Origin: Alternaria dauci
Lineage: Eukaryota; Ascomycota; Dothideomycetes; Pleosporales; Pleosporaceae
DNA: 64,000 bases
Direction: 5' to 3'
Assembly: GCF_042100115.1 (NCBI RefSeq)
Contig: NC_091281.1
Location: 124,001 to 188,000, forward strand
Part shown: one piece after another, positions 44,149 to 56,938 of the stretch
How positions within the stretch are numbered: the stretch's first letter is position 1
How the letters are laid out: each line of letters begins with the position of its first letter
Notes under the pieces: model-generated
The model's database searches: none
Seen by the model: the letters and a program-made list of their open reading frames with translations, nothing else
Told to the model about the DNA's origin: nothing
Translations under genes and position numbers: made by a program

Positions 44149-44801
44149 CTTGAAGGATACTTGGGAGAAGTTGAGAAGTTGAGAAGGTGTAGAAAGATTG
44201 TTGTTGAGTTGAGTGTAGTGATGAAGCTGTGAGTTCAAATCAGAGTGGTTCGAAAAAGCTGGCGAGTGGAGGGGTATTTATGGTCGTCCAGAACTGATGG
44301 TGTTGTTCTACTTCGGGTGTTCCTGTCCATCCTTTTCGTTGGAAGCGCTGTGGCAGATGTGCCGCGTTGGTCGTCACAATGATCCAGACCGCCAAGGCCA
44401 AGCTTGACGATACCGAATTAGTGTTTCGGCGAGGGCGAAGGAAAGGCTCAGCTGAAAGTGTGTGATTGACTTCCAGGACCCGCATTCACAAGCTAGTCAA
44501 GCGAGGAAAAGTGGGAGAACTCATCATGGTGGGACGGATTGAGTAGCCCCTGTGCCCAAACTCCAGCGTACTCAGCTGAAGCCACAAATTTTTCAATATC
44601 CGCTAGGCACGGGGCTATGTTGATCTGAAGCAGATTCTGCCAAATCACCGAGTGGCTGATACGGTAGTAACGCGGATCTTGGAGATAGTCGCAAGCTTTG
44701 CCAGTAAGTCAGAAGATCCGCCAAACACTGTACGGAAACTCAGAACTCGCCACATTGGCTTTTGAGTAACACGCATCTATTACACGACTTTCACAAACAC
44801 C
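44149..44801. promoter_or_regulatory. Shared intergenic promoter of the divergent unknown gene pair
   Basis: 653 bp between two oppositely oriented starts, without a supported gene. No strong consensus site was recognised, so co-regulation is only an inference from arrangement. Confidence 0.45.
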
Positions 44802-46147
44802 ATGGGATTCTTCGATGTGTTTGTCAACATGTACGAAGAAGTCAGCCGCAAAGCAGAAGCCGCGTTGCAGTACGCTCGACAACTTGCAGAAGAAGCCCAG
44901 AGGAAAATTCGCGAAGCGATTGAGGACGCAGAGCGAATAGCCAGGAACTTAGCAAAGCGAGTCGAAGAAGCCGCGAACGGTATCCAGCACGACCTCGAAA
45001 ATTTGACCCCGAATTTTGAAGAGAAGTTGAAACAGATCATGGACGAAGTGACAGAGGTCGCTTCTGCTGCCGCAGAAGAAGGAGTAGACATCACCGAAGC
45101 GATCAACTCGGCCGTGGAAATTGCGCTGAAGAAAGTCGAGGACGCATTGAAAGCCGTGATTGATGCCGTCAATAATTTTCTACGGCAAGCGGAAGAGAAA
45201 TTGTTTGGATTCCTAAAGGGAGTACTGCCTGACTGGCTACAAGGAGTTCTGAGCATGGTCAGAGGAGCTGTTCAGTCGGCTCTTAAGAGTCTGAACTGGT
45301 TTGCAGACGAGCTCAAAAAGGGGATATCCATTATGCTAGACAAGATCAAATCAGCCATACAAGCATTTGTCAAGAGAGTGGGAGAAGTGCTCGGGCCCAT
45401 CTGGAAGTTTGTAAAACTGCTCTGGAAGTTGCTGTTTGGGACTGAGCCAGAACATTGCCAAATGACGGCGGAATGGTTCGAAGAAAAGATGAAAAGAACC
45501 GAGAATCAATTGCTGTAAGGTCCTCGAAATGATTTCAGACGTTAGCTAATATTGAACAACTTAGTTACAAACGTCCAACGGAGCCAGTGAGCGCCCTGAT
45601 CAAGAAGAGTACGTACCTGGAGCTGCTGCCTACAGACCAGAATGCTTGGAAGACAGTAGCTCTCGAGTTTCTGAACAGAGGAGACAGCATCCCAGCATGG
45701 AGCACACATGGAGCGCGCATGGCAGCACTCCTCGCGAGCACAAAGCCGAAACCGGGCAACGTCGCCCAGTTGACCTGGGACGAGCCCTTCACCGATGCGC
45801 TTGGTGGACGGCAGCGCGTGCAGATTAGCGTGCTCTACTTTCGATGGAAGAACGAGGAGTTCCGCAAAGTTTCCTCGGGCTTCCTCGGCATTTTGGCCAT
45901 GATCAGTGCTATCGGGCCGCAGGACGCAACGAACGAGTTGTCTCCAACGATCCAGCCCAAGCGGCCTCGCCCATTGCAGATGGACTCGGCGACAACGAAA
46001 GCCATTTACAATGTAGTCGCGCCGCACCTCCGGCGCAATCAGGTGGATAGCTACCAAGCCTCTAGGAAGGTGACCCCTGGGGACAACGTCCAGTCACGAC
46101 AGCTCAGATTCAGGGGGGACGATGGGGTTTGGAGGGATGTGCGATAG
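44802..46147 (+). CDS. Unrecognised 431-residue amphipathic-helix protein
   Basis: Two exons, 44802-45514 and 45565-46147, intron 50 nt (GTAAGG...GCTAAT...CTTAG); the junction codon is Leu. Residues 1-150 are almost pure charged amphipathic helix (YEEVSRKAEAALQYARQLAE, then repeated Glu/Lys/Ala heptad-like stretches), resembling apolipoprotein- or perilipin-like helices. Residues about 150-220 are more hydrophobic helices (LKGVLPDWLQGVLSMVRGAV, ISIMLDKIKSAIQAFVKRVG, IWKFVKLLWKLLFG) that could bind or enter a membrane. The C-terminal 200 residues form a separate, probably folded, domain (TYLELLPTDQNAWKTVALEF, WKNEEFRKVSSGFLGILAMI). No signal peptide and no known family. It is divergent from the 43.2-kb gene. 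A cytosolic, lipid- or membrane-associated role is an inference. Confidence 0.78.
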
Positions 46148-47235
46148 GAGATCTAGAGTAGCTGGAGCGCGGGATACCAAGCCTCGTTTCTTCCAGATTG
46201 CCACGTTTTGGCCTGCGTGAACGCCCTAGACAGAGAATCGCGTGGCAAATCTCACTGGAAGTAACCGTATCTAGCAACATGTACGTGAACTATCACCTTG
46301 GGAGTGGGTCAAGGCTGTTCGTCTGACTGTGCTGCAACCAATTAGGGAGTGACGCCAATGAAACGCGGCCCAAGCCTGCTCGACGCGTTCAAAAGAAGCG
46401 AATGCGGAGTGCGTGATCGACCCTGTCGAGCTGGAATAGGATATCAACTGCCTAGCGCAAGTACCTCATGCGGATAGGCTCGGCCCGCTATGTTACTTCC
46501 GGCAACGCCACTCGAGTACGCGCCAAACCCCCGACCCGCTGTGAGGCGTATATACACTAACGGAATGCCCTGAGAGGTGGCGTTTTGTATTGTCGTCACA
46601 TCGTGCCGCCCAGCCTAGCTACATTCTCTGGTGTGATTGCACTTCTACTGAGAACTCCCGAATTCCTACCGCGTAAGCGACCTCGGATACGCAGTCTAGA
46701 CTTCCCGTTCTGGTTATCAAAGGAGTTCGTGTTTTAGCACGTACTACTTCAGCTTCTTGGAGACGCTCAGCAACAACGAGGCGTTGTGATTCGGTCTGTC
46801 CGGTGCAGTAGCACACCCTTCTTCGTCTGGTGTTGCAATTGCACACCTGGGCAATCATGGATGATGGACCAGCGCAAGCGATCTTGTTCTAGCGAGACTG
46901 GACATTACCGACATACGCTGTGGTCGCCCGGAATCGTGGCTTATTGGCACTACCTAGAGGGTGACAAGAAAGAGACGAAGGCTGTCAGCAGGCGCAAAGT
47001 TTCCAGTGGCTACCTGAGAGAGTCGAGGTTGTCGCAGACACGGAGTACCCGACGAAGTTCAGCAAGTCTCGACCAAGAGAGTCAGTCTTCTCGTCTCCTC
47101 CCAAAACTATAAAGCTGCGTCTCCGTTCATACCCAGTTGCTTCACTCACAGCTCTCACCGCATTGAGATTTCTCCTTTACATCTGATCTTTCATCGCCCC
47201 TTTCAATCCACACCTCCCTCTTGAAACCACCAAAC
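46148..47235. other. Intergenic, no supported gene
   Basis: About 1.1 kb between two same-strand genes. Short frames around 46619-47112 show no domain and no matching splice sites. The final 100 bp is the pyrimidine-rich leader of the next gene. Confidence 0.5.
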
Positions 47236-48195
47236 ATGCAGCTTCCCGAAAAAGACGATTACCTCTTTTTCCCCAGCCAAGCTGGAGAGCTTGTCAAGAT
47301 ATCCTGGTACCAAAAATCCCAGTATCGTGAAGCAGAATACTACCGTACTCCTGCATACGTCTTCAAAACGACAAAAGATCTTCCAGACGAAAAAACCAAA
47401 TGTAAGTAGCCAGCGCAGACCCCCATTAACCTACATCTTCCCCCCTTCCCTCTGCACTCGTAACAAAGAAAAAAGCCAGAGGCGTTCCTAACCAACACTC
47501 CAAAAAGACGAGACCGTCCTCTTCATTGCCCGCGAGCGCTTCGACGATGTATACTATCACGTCCCCGCTGCCTTGTCTTCGCTCAGCGTCGACCACGTGC
47601 AGAAAATCCAGCTCCCAGCCCCCACAGGCGAATCTGCGGACGCCTCAAAAAACTGGATCCGGTGCAAGATTGACCAAAAGTTCTTCTACGGGCAGGACAA
47701 GATCAAAGACCCAACTTACAGATGGCTCGTGTATCACCCCGAGGAGAGACAGCCCGCTCAGGTACGTGCACTCAGTCGTCAGGTTTGCTTGCAACCCTCA
47801 CTCCCTCCCTCGTAATTTTCCTTTTCCACATCACTGATACATGTACGTCCACACAGGGCCGCTTCATCGAAGCCAGAACCCAGTTCGTCGTCGGAAACCT
47901 CATCTCCTCACTCCCCTCTGTCCAAACGCCCGTTGGCGGACTGACCATCAACTGCGACGAGGCCACGGCCAAGAACGTGAAATCGTGGGGCGTCATGCTC
48001 TTTGGCCATAAACTGCACCGCTTCGGCCAGAAGGCGGTCGATGAGCTCGAGCTAGATGCAGTCACGGCTGACAAGATCAAAGCTGCTGCGAAGGTGAAAT
48101 CGCTCGAGGGCACGCAGCTGGAGCCTGTTGCTGTTCAGGTTGGATCGGCTGCGTTTGTGGCGGGTATGGGGATTCAATTGCCTGGTGGGAAATAA
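47236..48195 (+). CDS. Unrecognised 252-residue protein
   Basis: Three exons: 47236-47401, 47508-47761, 47857-48195; introns 106 and 95 nt, GT-AG, phases 1 and 0. The sequence is well-behaved and globular: an N-terminal MQLPEKDDYLFFPSQAG, aromatic-rich strands (VKISWYQKSQYREAEYY), a middle part with DETVLFIARERFDDVYYHVP and WLVYHPEERQP, and a C-terminal block with a Gly-rich end (VQVGSAAFVAGMGIQLPGG). No signal peptide or membrane helix. I do not recognise a domain. Codon-level quality and phase-consistent introns argue that it is a real, expressed gene. Confidence 0.75.
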
Positions 48196-48470
48196 GTGTT
48201 GTTTGTCTGCGAAGTGACGCGTCTCCCTTATGGCACTGTTTGGTTGGAAGAATGTTGCGCTCGGGATCTCTATTGATGTTGAATTTTACTGCGTTTTGTC
48301 TGATTGTATCCGGTATACAAGAACGTTTTCAATCTACTCAGCCAGCTTGCACTCCCCGTGTCCTCGCAAAGAAACCCAGCATAACCCTACACTCTCATCT
48401 CTCCCTGCTCACTCCTCCCAAATTACCACCTACCACCTACCAACACCCAAAAAAACCACTCTATCCCCCC

Positions 48471-49565
<1,095 letters not shown>

Positions 49566-50062
49566 GATTGGGCTGGTTGCTGTTGTGATTTTTCTCGTGA
49601 GATACAACGGCGATAAAGGTAATCGGGATTGGTGTGCAGTGTAAGTTGTGGTTCGTGGCTGGTGGTGGCCAAAGAGTTCGAGATAGATGTACAAGGTGCT
49701 GAGGTAATACTCAATTGCCGTAGTTGCATATCACGAAGCGAGTTTTTCGCTAGCGCCAGGGTCTCTGGTCCACCAATGCAGATTGGGGCAACACGACAGG
49801 CCGTTTGCGCAACGATGCCGCTGCTTTTCTTGCAAAGGTCGCCAAGTGACGTAATAATTCATGACCTGGGTGTTCCAGGGGAGGCAAACTATAATAAACC
49901 CCCCTTACGACCTTATCGCACGCTGCTTTGGTCCGTTGGGGGGGAAAGAAAGTACGATACAAGAAGTGTGTGTGATCAAGCCCCGAGTGTGTGCGCCAAA
50001 ATGCAACGTCCAAACACCCAAATACCCAAATGCCCAAATCCTCATTTCAATCATCATCAGCG
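49566..50062. other. Intergenic between TRM8 and GID4
   Basis: 497 bp: promoter of TRM8 and 3' region of GID4, both on the minus strand. No gene supported. Confidence 0.5.
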
Positions 50063-51220
50063 TTATCGGAATTCAATTGCGCCCTGGCATCCAAAGTCTT
50101 GGACGTGTTCCAACTGGAGCTTCTGGAACCTACGTATCGGGTCAGCACGTTTCTACATGAGCGGAGAGATGGAGAATAGACTTACTTCTCGCTCTTGGCA
50201 TGGAAGTAGATGCCCTCGATGCCACCCGAGACCTGGTTAAAGCAGATGTAGTAAAAGCCCTCGAAGCTCGCTCCGCTTATCGTCCGGACGCGGTGGTCTG
50301 GCACGAGAAAGTACTCCTTCCATCGCATGAACAAGTGCTCCTTCTGCATCCAGTCCTTGGTCACGAGTTCCTGGCGCGACGAGTACTTTGACAGCGGCTT
50401 GTATGCTGGGAACCGCGCCCAGTGCTGCCGGTCGACCTTTTCGTTGGAGCCCCACTCCGGGTGCTGGGTAATGAACGTGTATTTGCTTCCGATGATCTCG
50501 CCCTCAAAGTATGTCGTCAGGCTAGGATGGTCTTCGGTCAAGCCTGTGGACTAGTCAGCCGGCCAGCTCTCTATCTCGTACAGTAAACGCATGCTACCTT
50601 TGATGCGCAAGTATCCACACATGAAGGACTCGCGCATGTCGACGTGTTTTATCTCGACTTCGACCTCGTACGTTGAGCGGTCAGATGTCTGCGTGCCGAT
50701 GAAGCGACTGCCGGGCCGGAGGAGCGACGACGATGTATTTGGCAGGAACTGTATCGCAATCAGCAGTGTCCGCGGTGCGCATTGCGCTGCATGCATGCGG
50801 GAGAGAACACACCCTGTGCGCAGGAAACGGCGAGGAGAGGTGGCTGGCGAGCAGCGAAACGGGCGGCGCGGCGGAGAGCGGCGAGGCCTGAGAGGTGCGG
50901 TGCTCGTCGGCGCCATCGTCGGTCGCAGTCATGGGCGTGGGTATGTCTCGGCTGGGTGCTTCTATGCTGGTGCTCGATGTCTTGGTGTGGATATCGTCGG
51001 GCGCCTGGGTCGGCTCGCGGGAGCTCTGTGGAGACGGCGTGGGCTGCTGCATGGGCTCATCTGGCCCAGAGCTGGCATTGCTGTCGTGGCTCGAGTCTGG
51101 CGTGGCGCTCAATTCACGGGTTGAGATGATGCGCGCGTCTTCTGGCGGGCAGGTGGTGCGGCCGGCGATGCTCTCGTGCTCCACCGGCGAGACCATGGCG
51201 TCGTCGTCGGGCGTCGGCAT
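50063..51220 (-). CDS. GID4: GID complex substrate receptor Gid4/Vid24
   Basis: Four exons (minus order): 51220-50813, 50748-50598, 50543-50186, 50129-50063; introns 64, 54 and 56 nt; 327 residues. The first 130 residues are Pro/Ser/Thr-rich and disordered. The rest is the Gid4 beta-barrel: SSSLLRPGSRFIGTQTSDRS, YEVEVEIKHVDMRESFMCGY, LRIKGLTEDHPSLTTYFEGE, HWARFPAYKPL, LFMRWKEYFLVPDH, FEGFYYICFNQVSGGIEGIY and the conserved C-terminus FQKLQLEHVQDF...GAIEFR. The last exon is essential: without it the frame stops just after KSEK. Gid4 recognises Pro/N-degrons (in yeast, on gluconeogenic enzymes such as Fbp1) for the GID/CTLH ubiquitin ligase during the return to glucose. Other GID subunits are not in the window. 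Confidence 0.93.
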
Positions 51221-51835
51221 GGTCCGATGGCAGGTGCGAGGGGATTACAAAAAAGGTACGGGTCGAATATACATGGGACGCAAGGAAGGTGCAGCAGTAG
51301 TGGGATTATACAGCACAGCGATGCAGGGCCAAAAGTAGTGGCGATGGGCAGATATGCATCGTGGATGGATGACTTGGACTCGGCCGTCGTGTCTGGGCGG
51401 TTAGTGGGTCGGTGAGCGCTGCACTTACGCGGGGAACAGGCGCTAGTCTCACGTGGGATGACATGGGGCCAAAAACCCGAGACGCCTGCCGCCAGGTGAG
51501 TAGGTAGCATGTGAAGTCTTTCTCTGATCTTGTCATGAACGTTTGTGTAGCATATCATTACTCCCTGCCAAGTGTGCTATGGCGACTCTCCGAGCCGACC
51601 CTTCAGACCTAGCGAGCTGTGGTCAGATGACCTGCTGCGTCTCTCTTTCATGCATCGTCATCTCGACAGGTTCGCGAATACCACGTCACACTAGCCGCAA
51701 GCGATGTGGTTCCTCTAAACGACTCCTTGCGCCGTCTTGCGTCATTCGACGTCCAGCTGCCGTTGTGCCACACGGCAGTGGCTGCGCTATCGGCAAAAGC
51801 AGCGTTACTGTGCCTCACATGTAGCGGCGAAAGAC
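51221..51835. other. Intergenic between GID4 and MAGO
   Basis: 615 bp holding the GID4 promoter and the MAGO 3' region. Only shadow frames seen. Confidence 0.5.
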
Positions 51836-52598
51836 TTAGATTGGCTTGATCTGTAGAGTCGTGAGTTTGCATATTCGACATGCGGATGCGCGCTGTGCGT
51901 ACCTTGAAGTGAAGAGATATCAAGGAGAAGACCAGTGCCTTGAGGTCCTGTACCAGGTAGTAGAAAACGCGAAGGCCTTCTGGATCTGACGAGTCTTGTA
52001 CGTCTTGGAGGGAGCCGATTTTTGCAGTCTAAACTCGTCAATATCGTTGCAAGTCAAAGACATGACGAAGCCTACCTCAAAGGAGATGTGTTCGCTGCCT
52101 AACCGAATTTCCAGCTCTTGACGGCCGTCTTTGTTCTTCTGCGGCCACTTGGTGTCATCTTCTCTGAGGACTGATTAGCAGACGGTTGTGTGCGATTCCG
52201 CTGCTGAGACCTACTTGAGAATTTCACTGTCCTTGACAATGCGCTTGATCTCGGCTACCAACGTATCGCTGACACACACTGACGCTGCGTTAGACACTGG
52301 CTCCATCAGACAGAGGACATTCATACTCTCTTTCCGGATGAGGCTGTCGTTGCGGTAGTTGGAGTTGTTTGCATAACGGGCAGATGCGCTGCGGCCGTCT
52401 CCAAGCACCCGAAAGTCGAATTCTAATCAACAATCAATTTCTCGTCCGCGCTTCTCTTGCTAACACTACGCACCCAAGAACTCGTGTCCGAACCGGCCCT
52501 GGTGGCCAGAGCTGCGAAAATGTTAGTAGTTGCACGTGCTCTCGAGCCCGATCGGCTGCATACTAGTATCGCAGGTAGAATGGCTCGCTGTTGGCCAT
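51836..52598 (-). CDS. MAGO: Exon junction complex protein Mago nashi
   Basis: Seven exons (minus order): 52598-52564, 52511-52474, 52422-52327, 52278-52215, 52163-52076, 52028-51903, 51850-51836; six introns of 47-52 nt. The product is 153 residues and agrees with Mago along its whole length: [88 protein letters not shown], and [20 protein letters not shown] ending HFKIKPI. Mago with Y14 locks eIF4A3 on spliced mRNA in the exon junction complex. The intron density is high: the last exon encodes only IKPI and the stop. Every intron has GT-AG ends and most a clear CTAAC/CTAAT branch. It diverges from SEC26 over 454 bp. Confidence 0.95.
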
Positions 52599-53052
52599 GC
52601 TTGCGGATGGATATGGCTGATGGGTAAGATTGCGCGTATAGAAATGCGCCGTGTTTGCTGCGCGTCGTGGTGTTGATGTTGGGCGGGAGGAAGGTGAGTT
52701 ATGGATCTTGGCGGCCAGACCCCTGCAAGCGTAGCGAGGGCGGCCTTTGGAGCGACCATTTCTCGAGCAGACACCTGGAGGTAAACAGCCAAGTTCAGCA
52801 CTGCAACCCCCATACCCAAACAAACATCCTCGCCTCGCCAGGGCAATCCAGTCCCTTCACCCTTGCCTCGTGCCTGCAGCTGCGCCAAAAGCACACGAAC
52901 CTCTGCGCCGCCCGCGTCCATCGATACACGTAGCATCCCACTTATTCTGGACACCAAAGGACACGGAGGGCTCACGGCCTTTGGGAGTCACGTTACCGCA
53001 GCGGGACACTGTATAGCTCGGGGCCATTGCACACAGCAGCCACACCGGCATC
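52599..53052. promoter_or_regulatory. Divergent promoter of MAGO and SEC26
   Basis: 454 bp between the two start codons. No strong TATA box or other motif was recognised, as is common for housekeeping genes. Confidence 0.45.
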
Positions 53053-56000
53053 ATGGCGGCCTTCCTCGAGAACTCGTACAGTCTGGTAGGAACACCTGGC
53101 AGTGGGTCTGGGGCATGGGCAAGCTGACGGACAACGACAGGTGCACCAGGACAATGCGGCCGACGTACCATCACAGAATGAGCTGAAGAATGCTCTGGAA
53201 AAGGGCAGCGACGAGCAGAAGATTGAGACCATGGTGCGCTCCTGCAATGGCAATGCCCCGCGCTGGTGGTGGTAGTGGTGGTGGTAGTGAATGCGACGTC
53301 TGACAGCTCTGCAGAAGAAGATCCTCTCGATTATGCTCAATGGCGACCCCCAGGTCGGCCTCCTCATGCACATTATCCGATTCGTCATGCCCAGCAAGTC
53401 GAAGCCGCTCAAGAAGCTCATGTACTTCTTCTTCGAGGTATGCCCCAAGCACGACGCTCAGGGCAAGCTGCGGCAGGAATGGATTCTCGTCTGGTAGGAC
53501 ATGGCCGGAGACCCAATGACAACAGCCGCTGACTACCCCAGTAATGCGATTCGATTCGACTTGCAGGCGCCCAACGAATACGTCCGAGGAAACACATTGC
53601 GCTTCGTGTAGGACACTCCACGTCATCACCCAGACATTGCTGATACGTGGAACAGAACTAAGCTACGGGATGCTGAGCTCGTTGAGCCTCTACTGCGTAA
53701 GGGTGGTGTTCTTCATGTCCCCAATGGTTATGCTGACAGCTGTAGAACCCGTGCGCCAGTGCCTCACACACCGACACGCATACGTCCGGAAGAACGCAAC
53801 CTTTGCCATTGCGTCCATCTTCACACATCTCCCCGAGCTCATGCCAGATGCACCCGACCTTCTGGTAACATTCCTAGACGACGAAAACGACCCGACCTGC
53901 AAGCGCAATGCCTTTGCCGCCCTCGTCTCCGTCAGCCATGAAAAGGCTCTCGAATACCTCAGCACCGTCTTTGACGCCATACCCAACCACGAGGAGCTCC
54001 TCCTTCTCGCTGAGCTAGAATTCATTCGCAAGGACGCCATCGTGAACCCGTCCAACAAGGCCCGCTACCTCCGCTTGATCTTCGACCTGCTCGAATCGCA
54101 AGTCTCGACCGTCATCTACGAAGCCGCGCACGCCCTTACTACCCTCACAAGCAACCCAGTCGCCGTAAAGGCCGCCGCGGGAAAGTTTGTGGAGCTGGCC
54201 ATCAAGGAGCCCGACAACAATGTCAAGCTGATTGTCCTGGAGAGGGTCGACCAACTACGACACAAGAATGAAGGAGTGCTCGATGATTTGACAATGGAGG
54301 TGCTCCGTGTGCTGTCCAGTACCGACTTGGACGTCCGGAAGAAGTCGCTCAACATTGCAATGGAGATGATCTCAAGCAGGAATGTCGAGGAGGTCGTTCT
54401 GCTGCTGAAGAAGGAGCTCATGAAGACGGTGGATGAACAATACGAAAAGAACCCCGAATATAGATCGCTTCTCATCTCGTCGATACACTCTGCCGCCATC
54501 AAGTTCCCCGAAGTCGCCGCAAGCGTCGTCGGATCGCTCATGGACTTCATCTCCGACGTCAGCAGCAATGCCTCTGCAGTCGATGTCATTTCGTTCGTCA
54601 AGGAGGTTGTTGAGCGCTTCCCCGACCTGAGGGCTTCCATCATCGAGCGACTGGTTTCGACTCTTGGCGAGGTACGCGCTGGCAAGGTCTACCGTGGTGT
54701 GCTCTGGATCATCGGAGAGTTTTCGCTCGAGGCCAAGGATATCCGCGACGCATGGAAGGGCATCCGGTCATCGCTTGGCGAGATCCCCATTCTTGCTTCT
54801 GAGCAACGGCTGTTGGACGATGCATCAGAGGGCAAGGAGAGCAGTGAGCAGGTCAACGGACACGCAAAGGCTGCTCCCACCGGGTCGAGGAAAGTACTCG
54901 CTGACGGCACCTATGCAACGGAAAGCGCCCTGACTTCCTCGGCCGCGGCCAAGGCGAAGCTTGAGGCGGTCAAGAACTCACAGAAGCCTCCACTGCGACA
55001 GCTCCTCCTCGACGGCGACTATTACCTTGCCACAGTCTTGTCCAGCACCCTCACCAAGCTCGTCATGCGCCACAAGGAGATTTCAAAGGATGAGGCTCGC
55101 ACAAACGCTCTCCGTGCCGAGGCCATGCTCATCATGATCTCGATCATCCGTGTCGGCCAGTCGCATTTCGTCAAGACGTTTATTGACGAAGACTCCATCG
55201 ACCGTATCATGTCTTGTGTCCGATCACTGTCTGAGTTTGCGCAAAGAAAGGAGCTGGAGACTGTCTTCTTGGAGGACACGCGAAGATCGTTCCGAACAAT
55301 GGTCCAGACGGAAGAGAAGAAGCGAGCAGCCAAGGAGGCTTCGGAGCGCGCAAAGTCTGCTGTCAATGTTGATGACTCTTTCAACATCCGCCAATTAAAG
55401 AAGAAGGATGCGGATGGCAGCGATGGCATCGAGCAAGATCTAGAGCTAGCGACTGGAGGCGACACCGCGACTGAGGATCTCACATCGAAGCTCAGCCGCG
55501 TAGTGCAGCTTACTGGTTTCTCCGACTCGGTCTACGCGGAAGCCTACGTCAAGGTATGTCAATTCAACTTACCGAGACTATCAGCTAACTTTGCCAGGTT
55601 CACCAATTCGATATCGTCCTCGATGTTCTTCTCGTGAACCAGACAACCGAGACGCTACAAAATCTCACCATCGAGTTCGCAACACTAGGTGATCTCAAGG
55701 TAGTCGAGCGGCCTTCAACACAGAATGTCGGGCCACACGACTTTATCAACATCCAAGCGACGATCAAGGGTATGTCTTCTCATGAGCAAGCGTTGGCTCG
55801 TATGCTTACTTTTGCAGTCTCGTCCACCGACACTGGCGTCATCTTTGGAAACATCATCTACGAGGGGTTAGTCATTCACAATGACAATCTACAACAACCG
55901 CTAACACATGGCAGTGAGAAGGGCGTCGACTCCAACGTCGTCATCCTCAACGACGTGCACGTCGACATCATGGACTACATCAAGCCCGCGCAATGCACAG

Positions 56001-56394
56001 AGACGCAGTTCCGGACCATGTGGACCGAGTTTGAGTGGGAGAACAAGGTCAACATCAACTCCAAGGCCAAGACGCTGCGTGATTTCTTGAAGCAGCTCAT
56101 GGCTTGCACCAACATGAGCTGCTTGACGCCAGAGGCATCGATGAAGGGCGACTGTCAGTTCCTGTCTGCGAACCTGTATGCCAGGAGTGTGTTTGGTAAG
56201 TTTGTGGATGTGTATTCTGTGTGTGCATCGCTAATGGGATGTTTGTAGGTGAGGATGCGCTGGCCAACTTGAGCATTGAGAAGGAAGGGGATGATGGGCC
56301 TATTACCGGGTTCGTGCGCATAAGAAGCCGCTCCCAAGGCTTGGCGTTGAGCTTGGGATCGTTGAAGGGTCTGAATAAGGTTGGTGTGGCGTGA
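53053..56394 (+). CDS. SEC26: Coatomer beta subunit (beta-COP, Sec26)
   Basis: Ten exons: 53053-53085, 53141-53233, 53315-53493, 53542-53607, 53656-53696, 53746-55553, 55598-55769, 55818-55866, 55915-56195, 56249-56394; introns 44-81 nt; 955 residues, the normal length. The N-terminal adaptin-like HEAT solenoid is clear (KKILSIMLNGDPQVGLLMHI, MPSKSKPLKKLMYF, NEYVRGNTLRFVTKLRDAEL, RHAYVRKNATFAIASIFTH). A charged linker rich in Lys/Glu lies around residue 700. The C-terminal coatomer-beta appendage follows (VHQFDIVLDVLLVNQTTETL, VSSTDTGVIFGNIIYEGEKG, WTEFEWENKV, CLTPEASMKGDCQFLSANLY). Beta-COP is part of the COPI coat for Golgi-to-ER and intra-Golgi vesicles. Intron 2 holds a GGT/GTG microsatellite (about 53264-53289). 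Five introns fall in the first 700 bp. Confidence 0.95.
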
Positions 56395-56938
56395 GTGTTT
56401 GGTCGAGAAAAAGGCACTTGCCGCTCGTCTGGATAAACGGGCTGGCTTTTCGTTCCGGGCAGAAATGGTGACAAAAGGAAGGAGGCTTCTTCTTCTCGCT
56501 TGACTTTTAGTTAGTCTTGGAGTGCTGGTGATGCGTTTTGCGCGTTGAGGATAGACGGATGGTGGAGTGGATGAGATGAGATGCTAGTTCAGCATTGATG
56601 TATTGAAGACATGAGAATCTGAGACCAAATCTTACCATTGTGTACGTGAGATTTGTTGTCTGGACTGCAGGGTGGTTGGTGGTGGGGACAAGATGCCTCG
56701 GTTCGTTGCGTCCCGTGCATATTCCAGCGGGTCTGTTTTCGTTTTCGTGTTAGCACAGGGTATCCGCAAGGATCCGCCCTTGCACCCAGGTAGGCACGCA
56801 ACACATGAGCATCAGCTTACCTACCTTTGTGGTTGTAACTAGTCTCGACGTTTGATCCCTGGCCTTGTTTTTACATTCACACACAAGCATGCTGTGCGTC
56901 GTCTTCTCTTGACACTCGCTTCTACAGTTGTTCTCATC
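56395..56938. other. Intergenic between SEC26 and the LCB kinase
   Basis: 544 bp separating same-strand genes: SEC26 3' UTR and the next promoter. No gene supported. Confidence 0.5.
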
